A stretch of 64,000 nt of DNA from JACRCG01 sp964524835 (GTDB lineage Bacteria > Desulfobacterota > Desulfuromonadia > Geobacterales > Pseudopelobacteraceae). Positions within the stretch are counted from its first letter, which is position 1, and each line of letters starts with the position of its first letter. The notes under the pieces were generated by a model. The model was given only the letters and a program-made list of their open reading frames with translations. It was not told the origin of the DNA and made no database searches. The stretch is from positions 1 through 64,000 of the forward strand of contig CAZGEG010000018.1 in the NCBI GenBank assembly GCA_964524835.1. The letters run 5' to 3'. Both the position numbers and the translations under genes were made by a program. Shown one piece after another: positions 8,205-15,709 of the stretch.

Positions 8205-8308
8205 ACCGGGAGAAAAGGTACCTCCTGTCGCCGGTATGGTGATACATTAGCCGGACCGGTATTTTTCGATACATGACGGCGAACATATCGATTGATGGGG
8301 GGAACGGG

Positions 8309-8341
8309 AAAAAGAGCGTATCAAGGTATGCTCTTTTTTTT
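8309..8341. terminator. Bidirectional-type terminator hairpin
   Basis: AAAAAGAGC arm, a short internal segment, and GCTCTTTTTTT arm. It ends the CsbD-BON unit and precedes the next gene. Confidence 0.75.
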
Positions 8342-8378
8342 GCTCTCAAGCCAATTCAAGAGAAGGAAAAGGAATAAA

Positions 8379-8894
8379 ATGGACAGGGTACGAATTGGCT
8401 GCAATTATGAGAAGCAACCCTTATGGAAGGTAATACTCGGCGTCCCGCTGATCTACCTGCCGATCATTACGACCGTACCGTTCGTGATTGTCGGGGCATT
8501 GCTGGTCAAAACACATCTGAAATATGTCGGCGGCATGAACATTAAATCGTATTGGGATTTTGTCCCTGCCTGGACGTCACACCGGTACAGTAACGCAGAA
8601 CAGCCGACCATCAACATTAACCGGTTTCACCTGGCGCACTACAGGATCTTCTGGGTATTGAACTGCAAGCACTACTGTCCGATGAGTGTCGCTCTCTTCA
8701 GCTACGCAGCGTATCTGGTCAAGATCGTCGAAAACTGGTGGTGTCCGTTTGCCCATGACCGAAAACAGAACTATATTGAGGGATCAATTGATTTATCCTT
8801 TTGGCATGTTGATCCGGAGGAGCTTAAAAAGCTGGACAGGGACGACAAGAATAACCCGATATGGAATGAAAAGGTGACACTGGATTCGAAATAG
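8379..8894 (+). CDS. Hypothetical protein with one N-terminal membrane hairpin
   Basis: 171 residues. A cytoplasmic start (MDRVRIGCNYEKQPLWK) is followed by a hydrophobic stretch at ~18-42 (VILGVPLIYLPIITTVPFVIVGALLV). The rest is an aromatic- and Cys-containing region (HYRIFWVLNCKHYCPMSVALFSYAAYLVKIVENWWCPFAHDRKQNY) and an acidic tail. I do not recognise a family. The Cys and His residues could bind a metal, but no standard motif is present. Start chosen at the Met after GAAGGAAAAGG. No sigma-54 box was seen upstream, and it lies downstream of a terminator. Confidence 0.7.
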   Translation: MDRVRIGCNYEKQPLWKVILGVPLIYLPIITTVPFVIVGALLVKTHLKYVGGMNIKSYWDFVPAWTSHRYSNAEQPTININRFHLAHYRIFWVLNCKHYCPMSVALFSYAAYLVKIVENWWCPFAHDRKQNYIEGSIDLSFWHVDPEELKKLDRDDKNNPIWNEKVTLDSK

Positions 8895-8923
8895 TAACAA
8901 CACGGCAGAACGGGGTGTCTAAT

Positions 8924-8989
8924 ATGAAAAGGCAATATGCTGGAATCTCAATGCGTAAATGTAAAAACTTCAAGTGCCACTGCTGTTGA
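8924..8989 (+). CDS. Possible 21-residue Cys-rich peptide
   Basis: A short frame encoding MKRQYAGISMRKCKNFKCHCC with four Cys in the last nine residues and then a stop. The upstream sequence has only a weak ribosome-binding site (GGGGTGTCTA). It lies between two intact genes. It may be chance, and only conservation in relatives would support it. Confidence 0.2.
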   Translation: MKRQYAGISMRKCKNFKCHCC

Positions 8990-9064
8990 AATCACCCGGG
9001 AATGAAAATTGACGGGTTTCCCTGCCCCGTACCCCGGTTCTGCAGTGAAAGGTATTGACCGGCC

Positions 9065-9958
9065 ATGAATGATCAAAACAACGCATATGCGTTGTCAGGG
9101 CGCTTCTTCAGCTTCCTGATGCGGGTACTGCGCGGTTTCATGCGCAACCAGGGGTTGCTGTTGTCCGCCGCTGTCGCCTATTACACCCTTCTGTCAATCG
9201 TGCCTCTGTCTATCATCGCCCTGATTGTTCTGACGCATTTCATAGAAGAGCAGCAACTGGTTCAGACCCTGTCGATGTATCTGGAGATGGTTATCCCCGG
9301 CTATGCGTCAACGCTGACCGAGCAGGTGCGGGCATTCCTGGAGCACCGCAAGGTGGTTGGCATCATCGGTTTCCTCGGCATGCTTTTTTTCAGTTCCACA
9401 GCCTTTTCCATGCTTGAAAGCGCCCTGTCGGTGATCTTTTTTCACAGCGTCAGGGTTAAACGCCGAACGTTTTTCATCTCCGCAATCATCCCCTATCTGT
9501 ATATCGCCGTTATGGGCCTGGGAATCGTACTGGTGTCGTTTATTGTCGGTGCGATAGAAACCCTGGAAAGCGGGCATTTCGCACTCTTTGGCTGGGGCCT
9601 GGATCTTGGAGGCACGACCGGCACGGCTCTGTACATTCTGGGGATAGTCGGGGAGGTGCTGATGCTCACCTCCATCTATCTGGTGATGCCGCCGGTGCGG
9701 GTCAGGTTTCGCCATGCTTTGATCGGCGGGATAACCGCTGCGATATTATGGGAGATTACCCGCCGGGTGCTGGTCTGGTACTACGCGGCCGTATCCATGA
9801 TAAATGTCATTTACGGCTCCATCACCATAACGGTGGTAGCGCTGCTCTGTATAGAGGTAGTAGCCATTATCCTGCTGCTGGGTGCCCAGGTCATTGCAGA
9901 GCTTGGACAGTTACCGGAAGAACCGGCCGGGGAGGAGCATCCGGGATTTAAGACCTGA
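9065..9958 (+). CDS. YihY/virulence factor BrkB family membrane protein
   Basis: 297 residues with about six membrane segments. It carries the family start pattern FMRNQGLLLSAAVAYYTLLSIVPLSIIAL, an LGMLFFSSTAFSMLESALSVIF segment, and a later LWEITRRVLVWYYAAVSMINVIYGSI block. Proteins of this family were once called RNase BN but are integral membrane proteins of unclear role, possibly transport or envelope integrity. The ribosome-binding site is weak (AAAGG, 13 bases before ATG). It is a stand-alone gene with no sigma-54 promoter. Confidence 0.88.
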   Translation: MNDQNNAYALSGRFFSFLMRVLRGFMRNQGLLLSAAVAYYTLLSIVPLSIIALIVLTHFIEEQQLVQTLSMYLEMVIPGYASTLTEQVRAFLEHRKVVGIIGFLGMLFFSSTAFSMLESALSVIFFHSVRVKRRTFFISAIIPYLYIAVMGLGIVLVSFIVGAIETLESGHFALFGWGLDLGGTTGTALYILGIVGEVLMLTSIYLVMPPVRVRFRHALIGGITAAILWEITRRVLVWYYAAVSMINVIYGSITITVVALLCIEVVAIILLLGAQVIAELGQLPEEPAGEEHPGFKT

Positions 9959-10129
9959 GACTCCGGTGGCGGGACAATTCGATTCATCTAGATTGTGATA
10001 CTTATCTGAAATAATTTCCCCGTAATGCTGCCGGTGCCTGTGTCTGCTGAATGTGTTATTTTTAGCTGCGCACACTGTCAGGCGGCCTTTGACTCAATCA
10101 TCTTCTTTACCCTATTGGCACCGGCACAC

Positions 10130-10176
10130 CCGTTACATTTGACGGTTATGTCAATCGCGACGGGTCCAGCGTACGG
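10130..10176 (+). promoter_or_regulatory. Upstream activator element 4 of the shared set
   Basis: CCGTTACATTTGACGGTTA, then TGTCAATCGCGACGGGTCC and TACGG. It is more divergent than copies 2, 3 and 5, but it has the same internal spacing and sits 128 bp before its -24 box. Confidence 0.68.
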
Positions 10177-10261
10177 CGCCTCATCACACCCCACACTATC
10201 TGCTCCGGTTTTCTCACGAAATGTCAGCCTGTTGCACTAATACTTCCTGCAAACCATTCTC

Positions 10262-10276
10262 CGGCACGTAAGTTGC
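10262..10276 (+). promoter_or_regulatory. Sigma-54 promoter 4 (lipoprotein at 10437)
   Basis: CGGCAC, GTAAG, TTGC: one deviation at the first base, the GG/GC spacing is kept. Predicted start near 10288, leaving a ~150-nt leader in which no other feature was recognised. The bases 9959-10129 hold nothing recognisable. Confidence 0.75.
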
Positions 10277-10436
10277 GAAGTCCATCATAACCCATCTGTT
10301 CAATGGTTGGTGGCAATTCAGGCATTGGCATGCTTCATCACCTGAGCATTTAATGCGACCGGCCTGGATCGCCAACTGCAGCAACAGGGCGGTTAATGTA
10401 CATCGTTATCCATTCTTGTAATCATGTGAGCTGAGT

Positions 10437-11012
10437 ATGGACAAAAATAGAATCAAACTCATTATCGTCTTCATGACGACAGTAATTTTCTCCGGATGTG
10501 CCGCATTGCTGCCGCACTCCACCTCTGTTACACATTCACCGTGGAAATCATACAAGGAAGTCGTTGATGCCTATAACAGCGTGGTTATTAACAAATCTTC
10601 GGTTACTGACATAAAGAAATGCGGATTTAATATCTATTCCACTTCGAACTTGAAAATACTCAGTTTTGTGGATATCGCCGCGGCAACCTCAACGCTGGAT
10701 ATGAAAGATCTGGGGAGGGGAATCACTCAATGCCTCAAAGTCCGGGACCAGTGCTCCGGCTACATATTCGAACCTCAAGTTGCCAAAACCGATCGTTACG
10801 GAAATTTCTGGCTGGATATTTTAAATTTCAGGAGAAAGACCAGAGACTCGGGGTGGAAATTTAAAGCAACCTTTCTGGTTGTAGACTCCGTCATTGTCGA
10901 GAAGTACTGGTACGGCGAGCCCATGATCAATCTTGAAAAAACTGTTGTCAATCCGCTGGGCCCCTTCCAGGAGATAGGCAATATTATTTCAACTCCAAAA
11001 ATCACCCCATAA
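10437..11012 (+). CDS. Predicted lipoprotein of unknown function
   Basis: 191 residues. The N-terminus MDKNRIKLIIVFMTTVIFSGC is a lipoprotein signal with lipobox FSGC at Cys21. The mature part has no recognised domain. It contains several Cys (KKCGF, QCLKVRDQCSGY) and a basic, beta-rich C-terminal region (KATFLVVDSVIVEKYWYGEP). The ATG is preceded by GAGCTGAG, a weak site. The predicted sigma-54 control makes it a member of the shared regulon and points to an envelope stress role. No homologous family can be named. Confidence 0.78.
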   Translation: MDKNRIKLIIVFMTTVIFSGCAALLPHSTSVTHSPWKSYKEVVDAYNSVVINKSSVTDIKKCGFNIYSTSNLKILSFVDIAAATSTLDMKDLGRGITQCLKVRDQCSGYIFEPQVAKTDRYGNFWLDILNFRRKTRDSGWKFKATFLVVDSVIVEKYWYGEPMINLEKTVVNPLGPFQEIGNIISTPKITP

Positions 11013-11315
11013 GTCATTGTTCATCAGCGGCTGTCCGGCAGCGGATATTTCAATACATATCACCTGCTGATATGCGGCAAAAAAGGGAGTCGCACCATAA
11101 ACAGGAACCGTGATATGAAAACATATTTTCAGAGCTGGAGGACGCCCTGCAGTCGGCCATGCTGAAGGCCGTAGCTGAGCCGCACGGTCGGTTCAACCGG
11201 TAATTGGCACTACTCAGGTTGCGCAATAACCGGTTTTGTGCTACACGACTACTAGTCGTACACTATCCAAACAGACCTGATACTATTCCTACCTGTTTAA
11301 AATTTCGAGGTTTAC
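11013..11315 (+). other. Intergenic region with a possible coding remnant
   Basis: 303 bp without an intact gene. Positions ~11117-11203 contain an open stretch without a start codon that reads YENIFSELEDALQSAM and ends LKAVAEPHGRFNR before a TAA. It has protein-like composition and may be the tail of a lost gene. A TGGCAC at 11205 is followed by TTGC only after eight bases, so it is not a valid sigma-54 promoter. Confidence 0.35.
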
Positions 11316-12296
11316 GTGCTTTTTCATGCAGTCCGCTTGTCAATCCGCCAATGGTTCGGACGAACCGTTCCATTTGCATCTGCTGCTCTGTTTCTGTTGA
11401 TGGCATGCAATACCGAACCGTTAGCGGCCCCCCTCCCCTCGCCCGATCATACCCCCCTTCCCCTGGTTTCTTCGCCCGCCGGTTTTCCCGGATCGTATGA
11501 AGCTGGCGCCGGAAGCGTCGATGTTCCGACCCGCAGCAGGGAGTCACTGGCCAGAATTGCGATATTTGCGGCCGCAACGTCAAGCAGCGCCGGGGTTGTT
11601 GCGCAGCCTGCCGCTGAAACCCTGTCAGTCGTACCACCATCCAACGCAAACGGTGAAATAAAGAAAATCGTGGACTGGAACGGCGTCAGGCGTGACGCGG
11701 CCATTTTGTTCGGCGCACAGATTGTTGCGACTGGATTCATATATTACATGCCGGAGAGTATTTCCAGCTGGAGCAGTGAACAGAAGAAAAACAGCTTCAA
11801 GAAGTATGGTCAGAACTTTATTTCTCCCACTATCGACAAGGACAAGTTCTATATCAACTACATTCTCCATCCCTACTGGGGAGCCGCGTACTACACCCGG
11901 GCACGGGAGCGCGGCCTGAAAAAGGGTGAAGCGTTAGCGTATTCCACCGTCATATCGTCACTGTTCGAATTCGGTGTAGAATGCTTTTACGAGAAGCCAT
12001 CCATCCAGGACCTGATAGTGACACCTGTCGTCGGCTCACTTATCGGGGCATACATTTTCGAGCCCTGGCGGGATTCAATCAAGCGCAAGGGAGAGATGCG
12101 CTGGTATGACCACGCCGGGCTTATCGCCACCGACCCGATCGGCGTACTCAGTTCCGGATTTGAAAAGTTGTTCGGCATCAAGCCAGCAATCGCGATCGAA
12201 TACTCTGTCCCGAAGCTGCAGAAGGGTTCGGCCGGATTTCCGGCAGCAGCAAACGACACCCGTGTCGGGGTAGTCTGGCAGTTTCCATTGGACTAG
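11316..12296 (+). CDS. DUF3943-like envelope protein
   Basis: 326 residues, starting at GTG after GAGGT. The N-terminal hydrophobic stretch (FASAALFLLMACNTEPLA) ends in a lipobox-like LMAC. A ~80-residue low-complexity Pro/Ala/Ser linker follows. The C-terminal ~200 residues (SPTIDKDKFYINYILHPYWGAAYYTRARERG, then EFGVECFYEKPSIQDLIVTPVVGSLIG) match the style of DUF3943, a family of putative outer-membrane-associated proteins with a conserved HPYWG segment. The biochemical function is unknown. It lies between two sigma-54-controlled units and could be a distal part of the lipoprotein transcript. Confidence 0.75.
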   Translation: MLFHAVRLSIRQWFGRTVPFASAALFLLMACNTEPLAAPLPSPDHTPLPLVSSPAGFPGSYEAGAGSVDVPTRSRESLARIAIFAAATSSSAGVVAQPAAETLSVVPPSNANGEIKKIVDWNGVRRDAAILFGAQIVATGFIYYMPESISSWSSEQKKNSFKKYGQNFISPTIDKDKFYINYILHPYWGAAYYTRARERGLKKGEALAYSTVISSLFEFGVECFYEKPSIQDLIVTPVVGSLIGAYIFEPWRDSIKRKGEMRWYDHAGLIATDPIGVLSSGFEKLFGIKPAIAIEYSVPKLQKGSAGFPAAANDTRVGVVWQFPLD

Positions 12297-12340
12297 CCCG
12301 CTCCGGAAACAGCTAAACAACAGAATCAGCACGGCATTGG

Positions 12341-12387
12341 CCGTCATATATGGCAGTTACGCCAGACATGACGGATTCCTCCGACGG
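12341..12387 (+). promoter_or_regulatory. Upstream activator element 5 of the shared set
   Basis: The clearest copy: CCGTCATATATGGCAGTTAC, then GACATGACGGATTCC and CCGACGG. CCGTCA and TGACGG form inverted repeats 22 bp apart, with a third GACGG repeat 13 bp on. It lies 125 bp before its -24 box. Confidence 0.82.
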
Positions 12388-12469
12388 TTCCCCCCCTATC
12401 CCCGCCTGTTGCCATTATTTTTCCCTGCATATTCAGACCGTTGCACTTTACATCTCCTCTGCCGGGCTC

Positions 12470-12484
12470 TGGCACGGTAGTTGC
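12470..12484 (+). promoter_or_regulatory. Sigma-54 promoter 5 (csbD-like gene 2)
   Basis: TGGCAC, GGTAG, TTGC with exact spacing; predicted start near 12496 and a 66-nt leader, the same length as for the first csbD copy. Confidence 0.85.
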
Positions 12485-12561
12485 CTTGTACCTTTATGAG
12501 CAGGACATACGCCATGGCGTATTTTCTGCAAATTCAGAGGTGTGGACCAAAGGAGAATACC

Positions 12562-12741
12562 ATGAAATCGAGCACGAGAGACCAGGCCGAAGGAACGTTT
12601 CACGAAGTGAAGGGCACGATCAAGGAGCTCGCCGGGAAACTGAGCGACAATCCGAAACTGAAGCTTGAAGGTATCGCCGAGCGGATAGCCGGCAGAGTCC
12701 AGGAAAAGGTCGGTCAGGTAAAAAAGGTTCTCGGCAAGTAG
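12562..12741 (+). CDS. CsbD family stress protein, copy 2
   Basis: 59 residues, colinear with the gene at 7141: both begin MKSSTRDQ/MKSSTKDQ, keep VKGT..E.AG.LSDNP in the middle and end VQEK.GQ.KKVLGK. AAAGGAG precedes the ATG. The matching promoter and leader lengths indicate that the copies arose together with their control region. The role is general stress protection of unknown mechanism. It is followed by a 21-codon membrane peptide and a strong hairpin. Confidence 0.88.
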   Translation: MKSSTRDQAEGTFHEVKGTIKELAGKLSDNPKLKLEGIAERIAGRVQEKVGQVKKVLGK

Positions 12742-12862
12742 TGAGGGCGGTGCGGTCGAGCGGTACACGGCAACGACAAGCGAAAGCATGGATTCTAACA
12801 GATTGAACGATAACTGCCGGCAGTAATGGCAGGTGAAAGCCGGCAGTGGAAAGGAGTGGAAA

Positions 12863-12928
12863 ATGGGATTTATTATTGCGGTATTGGTCGTGGTCATTCT
12901 GGTGATCGTGATTCTGAAATTAACGTAA
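12863..12928 (+). CDS. 21-residue single-span membrane peptide
   Basis: Encodes MGFIIAVLVVVILVIVILKLT: one hydrophobic helix with a single Lys near the end. A strong ribosome-binding site, AAGGAGTGGAA, precedes the ATG, which makes translation plausible. It lies 121 bp after the second csbD gene in the same orientation and probably on the same sigma-54 transcript. Tiny hydrophobic peptides of this sort are often stress-induced modulators of membrane proteins, but no family is recognised. Confidence 0.55.
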   Translation: MGFIIAVLVVVILVIVILKLT

Positions 12929-12960
12929 TCAGTTTCATCTGCTTGAAAGCAAATCGATAC

Positions 12961-12995
12961 GTACCGTGAGTGGGGCTCCGCGCCACTCACGGTAC
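12961..12995. terminator. Strong 13-bp hairpin without U-tract
   Basis: Perfect arms GTACCGTGAGTGG and CCACTCACGGTAC around a nine-base loop. No T-run follows, so it may be a transcript-stabilising or pausing structure rather than a classic terminator. It separates the CsbD unit from the ABC genes. Confidence 0.5.
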
Positions 12996-13028
12996 TCGGC
13001 ACCATCCCCGATAGACTGGACCTAACGT

Positions 13029-13715
13029 ATGCAAATCGAAATTCATAAACTTACAAAAGTTTACACTAAAAACAGGGGACTTCTTCCGCTCACTCTTGAG
13101 GTGGAAAAGGGCGAACTGATCGCTGTCATCGGGCACAACGGAGCCGGCAAATCCACGCTGCTCAAGATGCTTGCCGGCTGGCACCTCCCCGATAGCGGAC
13201 ACGTGCTGGTGGACGGTATCAATCTGGAGAGCAGACTGGATGTGGTGCGAAAAATAGGGTTCGTCCCGGAAAACCCGAATCTGTTCGATTTTTTTTCCGT
13301 CGAGTACAACCTTGCGCTGTTTGCGCGCCTGTTTCAGGTCCCTTCCGGACGCGTTGCAGAGATCATGGAGGAATTCGACCTGCTCCCTTTCCGCAGCAAC
13401 AAGGTTCAGGTATTGTCAAAAGGGCTGCGGCAAAGGGTGAGCATCGGGCGCTCGCTGCTTGCCGACCCTCCCCTGCTCCTTTTTGACGAACCGACATCGG
13501 GGCTGGATTTCGAGATGACGAAAGAGATCTACCGGCTGCTGCGCGATTTCCATGCATCCGGCAAGACCATCGTCTTTACGTCCCATCGGCCGGAAGAGAT
13601 AAAAAACCTTGCGACCCGCGTCATCATGCTTCACCAGGGAAAATTGGTGTTCGACGGCTCACCTCAGGAATATTTTAATTCCGATATCTATAATACGACG
13701 AGCCTGCCATGCTGA
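13029..13715 (+). CDS. ABC transporter ATP-binding protein
   Basis: 228 residues with Walker A GHNGAGKST at ~37-45, Q-loop region, signature LSKGLRQRV, Walker B LLLFDEPTSGLD and switch His in VFTSHRPEE. The short length and CcmA/NatA-like pattern fit the ATPase of an ABC-2-type exporter. It overlaps the permease gene by seven bases, so they are translationally coupled. The substrate is unknown. The exporter, DUF1003, DUF3553, AI-2E, cardiolipin synthase and later genes run on the same strand with short gaps, which suggests a long envelope-related operon. Confidence 0.9.
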   Translation: MQIEIHKLTKVYTKNRGLLPLTLEVEKGELIAVIGHNGAGKSTLLKMLAGWHLPDSGHVLVDGINLESRLDVVRKIGFVPENPNLFDFFSVEYNLALFARLFQVPSGRVAEIMEEFDLLPFRSNKVQVLSKGLRQRVSIGRSLLADPPLLLFDEPTSGLDFEMTKEIYRLLRDFHASGKTIVFTSHRPEEIKNLATRVIMLHQGKLVFDGSPQEYFNSDIYNTTSLPC

Positions 13716-14737
13716 GAAACATCATTACATTGACGCTGAATGACCTGGCCATCGCGTTCAAGAACAAAACCATCTTCCTGATTATTTTCATTCCGTTTTT
13801 TGTGTTTTTCTCTTTGAAGCTGGTAGACATGTCGGCTGCAGAATTCAAAAAAATAAATATCGGACTGATTCAAACAGAAACCTATGCTCCGGCAATCCTG
13901 CAGACCATCACTTCTGCCGATAACTTATTTACGGTTTACCGCGTATCCGGTGAAGATGAAGGCAGCAGATGGCTGAAAGAAAAAAAAATTGACGGCCTGC
14001 TGGTACGCTCTGACAAAGAAAAGGGGAGCGTGGTCCTTGTCGTCTTGAAGAAAGAGTCTCTGCAAACCCTTTCAATCGTGGAGAGTTTTTCCGCACTGCA
14101 AAAGGCAGCGGAAGGAAAAGGCCTTAACTGGATTTCAGACATCAAGACGCTCCAGGAGGGGGGAATTCAACAACAAACGCTCCCCACCTGGATTCTCATG
14201 CTGGTTTTGCTGGTAGGTTTCATCATCATGCCGGCGCAGGTCGCCGAAGAAAAAGAGAAAAAGCTGCTGCTTGCCCTGCTGCAGACTCCCATGCGTGAAA
14301 TCGAGTGGCTGAGCGCCAAAGTGCTGTCGGGCATGGTGTTGATACTGGCAGCGGTGCTTTCCCTCCACCTGATGGGAGCATTCAGCCCCGGCAACATCCC
14401 CAGTTACGTCGCATTTATTGTCGTAGGCAGCTTCTGCTTCAGCTCGTACGGCATCTTCCTGGGGTTTTTATGCCGCAACCAAGCCAGCGCCAGGACGCTG
14501 GGCGTCATGTTCTACCTGCCCCATCTGCTCCCTTCTGCGCTGTCGGATTTTTCGCAAAAGCTGACCGCCGTTGCTCCTTTTTTGCCATCCTACCAGTTTT
14601 ACGAGCCGATCAGGTCGATCCTCCTTGATGACGGCAGGATAGCGAATCTGTCTCTTGAGTGGATATATCTGCTTGCCGTCGGAGCTGCAGCCTTTTTCTT
14701 CGCATATCTGCTGATGAAAAAACGCTGGCTGATGTAG
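13709..14737 (+). CDS. ABC-2 type permease
   Basis: 342 residues with the NatB/ABC-2 layout: one N-terminal membrane helix (~20-40), a large extracytoplasmic domain (~41-165), then five or six helices from ~168 (LPTWILMLVLLVGFIIMPAQVAEEKEKKLLLALLQTPM) to the C-terminus. The EEKE segment after the second helix is typical of these permeases. Together with the preceding ATPase it should form an exporter of a lipid, peptide or other envelope substrate; no specific cargo can be assigned. Confidence 0.88.
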   Translation: MLRNIITLTLNDLAIAFKNKTIFLIIFIPFFVFFSLKLVDMSAAEFKKINIGLIQTETYAPAILQTITSADNLFTVYRVSGEDEGSRWLKEKKIDGLLVRSDKEKGSVVLVVLKKESLQTLSIVESFSALQKAAEGKGLNWISDIKTLQEGGIQQQTLPTWILMLVLLVGFIIMPAQVAEEKEKKLLLALLQTPMREIEWLSAKVLSGMVLILAAVLSLHLMGAFSPGNIPSYVAFIVVGSFCFSSYGIFLGFLCRNQASARTLGVMFYLPHLLPSALSDFSQKLTAVAPFLPSYQFYEPIRSILLDDGRIANLSLEWIYLLAVGAAAFFFAYLLMKKRWLM

Positions 14738-14794
14738 AAACAGCCTCGTTACCGGCGTTACGTTTTTTCAACACCTCCATAAAAGGATCATGCG

Positions 14795-15358
14795 ATGAAC
14801 CAGAAAGAAATCGACATATCGGAAAAACTTTTTCGCAAGAAATATGAATCGCTTGGCAAGCAGGAAAAGCACGTTGCCCATCATCTCGCCCAGAGAACCC
14901 ATATCACGCGAAATGTCGCTAAAGACGTTTCCGAAAAACTGACATTCGGCCAGAAACTGGCTGACAAAGTCGCGGCCTTTGGCGGTTCCTGGACCTTCAT
15001 CTCCATCTTTGCCGTTATCCTGATGGTCTGGGTTTTCCTGAATTCGTTCATGCTGTTCAAGTTCGGCAGTGAGGCCTTCGACCCGTATCCCTACATCCTG
15101 CTGAACCTGTTCCTGTCCATGCTTGCCGCCATTCAGGCCCCGATAATCCTGATGTCTCAAAATCGCCAGGCCTATAAGGACCGCATGAGCGCGGATCATG
15201 ATTACGAAGTCAACTTGAAGGCGGAACTCGAGATAATGTCGCTGCATGATAAACTGGATATTTTGAGGGAGGAGCAGTGGGGGGAACTCCTTGCGATCCA
15301 GCAGGCGCAGCTCGGGCTGATAAACCAGTTAATCGCCGATCAGAAGGACGCCCCGTGA
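14795..15358 (+). CDS. DUF1003 membrane protein
   Basis: 187 residues. A charged N-terminal region precedes two membrane helices (WTFISIFAVILMVWVFLNSFML and YPYILLNLFLSMLAAIQAPIILMSQNRQ), the hallmark of DUF1003, followed by a helical cytoplasmic tail. Related proteins are described only as membrane proteins of unknown function. AAAAGGATC precedes the ATG. It is 57 bp downstream of the permease. Confidence 0.87.
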   Translation: MNQKEIDISEKLFRKKYESLGKQEKHVAHHLAQRTHITRNVAKDVSEKLTFGQKLADKVAAFGGSWTFISIFAVILMVWVFLNSFMLFKFGSEAFDPYPYILLNLFLSMLAAIQAPIILMSQNRQAYKDRMSADHDYEVNLKAELEIMSLHDKLDILREEQWGELLAIQQAQLGLINQLIADQKDAP

Positions 15359-15408
15359 TCTGCATGGCTGCGCCATGACCCATAGGTCTGTTAATCCGGA
15401 GGTATAGA

Positions 15409-15660
15409 ATGAAGATAAAGCGCGGCAACATTGTAAGCCACACAGGAGCCCATGAATGGGGCGCCGGCAAGGTGCTGGAGGTAACTGACGTCAAGGCGAC
15501 GATCCAGTTCAGCGATGGAATCATCAGGAAGATCGCCTCCTCCCATTACCCGATTCTTCAGCCTGCGGCACGGGCTTCCTTCGTGGTACTTGCCGGCGTC
15601 CCGGCGGTAAAGTCCCGGCCGACGGGCATGGATGAAACAGCCGGACGGCCGGCCAATTGA
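15409..15660 (+). CDS. DUF3553-like small protein
   Basis: 83 residues. The first ~55 form a small beta-rich, Tudor/KOW-like fold pattern (IKRGNIVSHTGAHEWGAGKVLEV, then IQFSDGIIRKI), as in DUF3553, which also occurs at the end of some UvrD-type helicases. The function is unknown, and nucleic-acid or protein binding is possible. CCGGAGG precedes the ATG. The Pro/Ala-rich tail past residue 55 is not conserved in style. Confidence 0.7.
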   Translation: MKIKRGNIVSHTGAHEWGAGKVLEVTDVKATIQFSDGIIRKIASSHYPILQPAARASFVVLAGVPAVKSRPTGMDETAGRPAN

Positions 15661-15709
15661 CCTGCACGCTGCGCAAGCGGACCTTCCACCACCCGGAAAG
15701 GGGGCACCA

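Noticed and set aside
11170..11200. Group II intron domain V-like GAGCCGCACGG...GGTTC motif
   Set aside because: The match is short and no intron maturase or other intron domain is present.
11205..11222. TGGCAC followed by TTGC near 11205 as a ninth sigma-54 promoter
   Set aside because: The gap between the two boxes is eight bases, not five, so GG and GC are out of register, and no shared element lies upstream.
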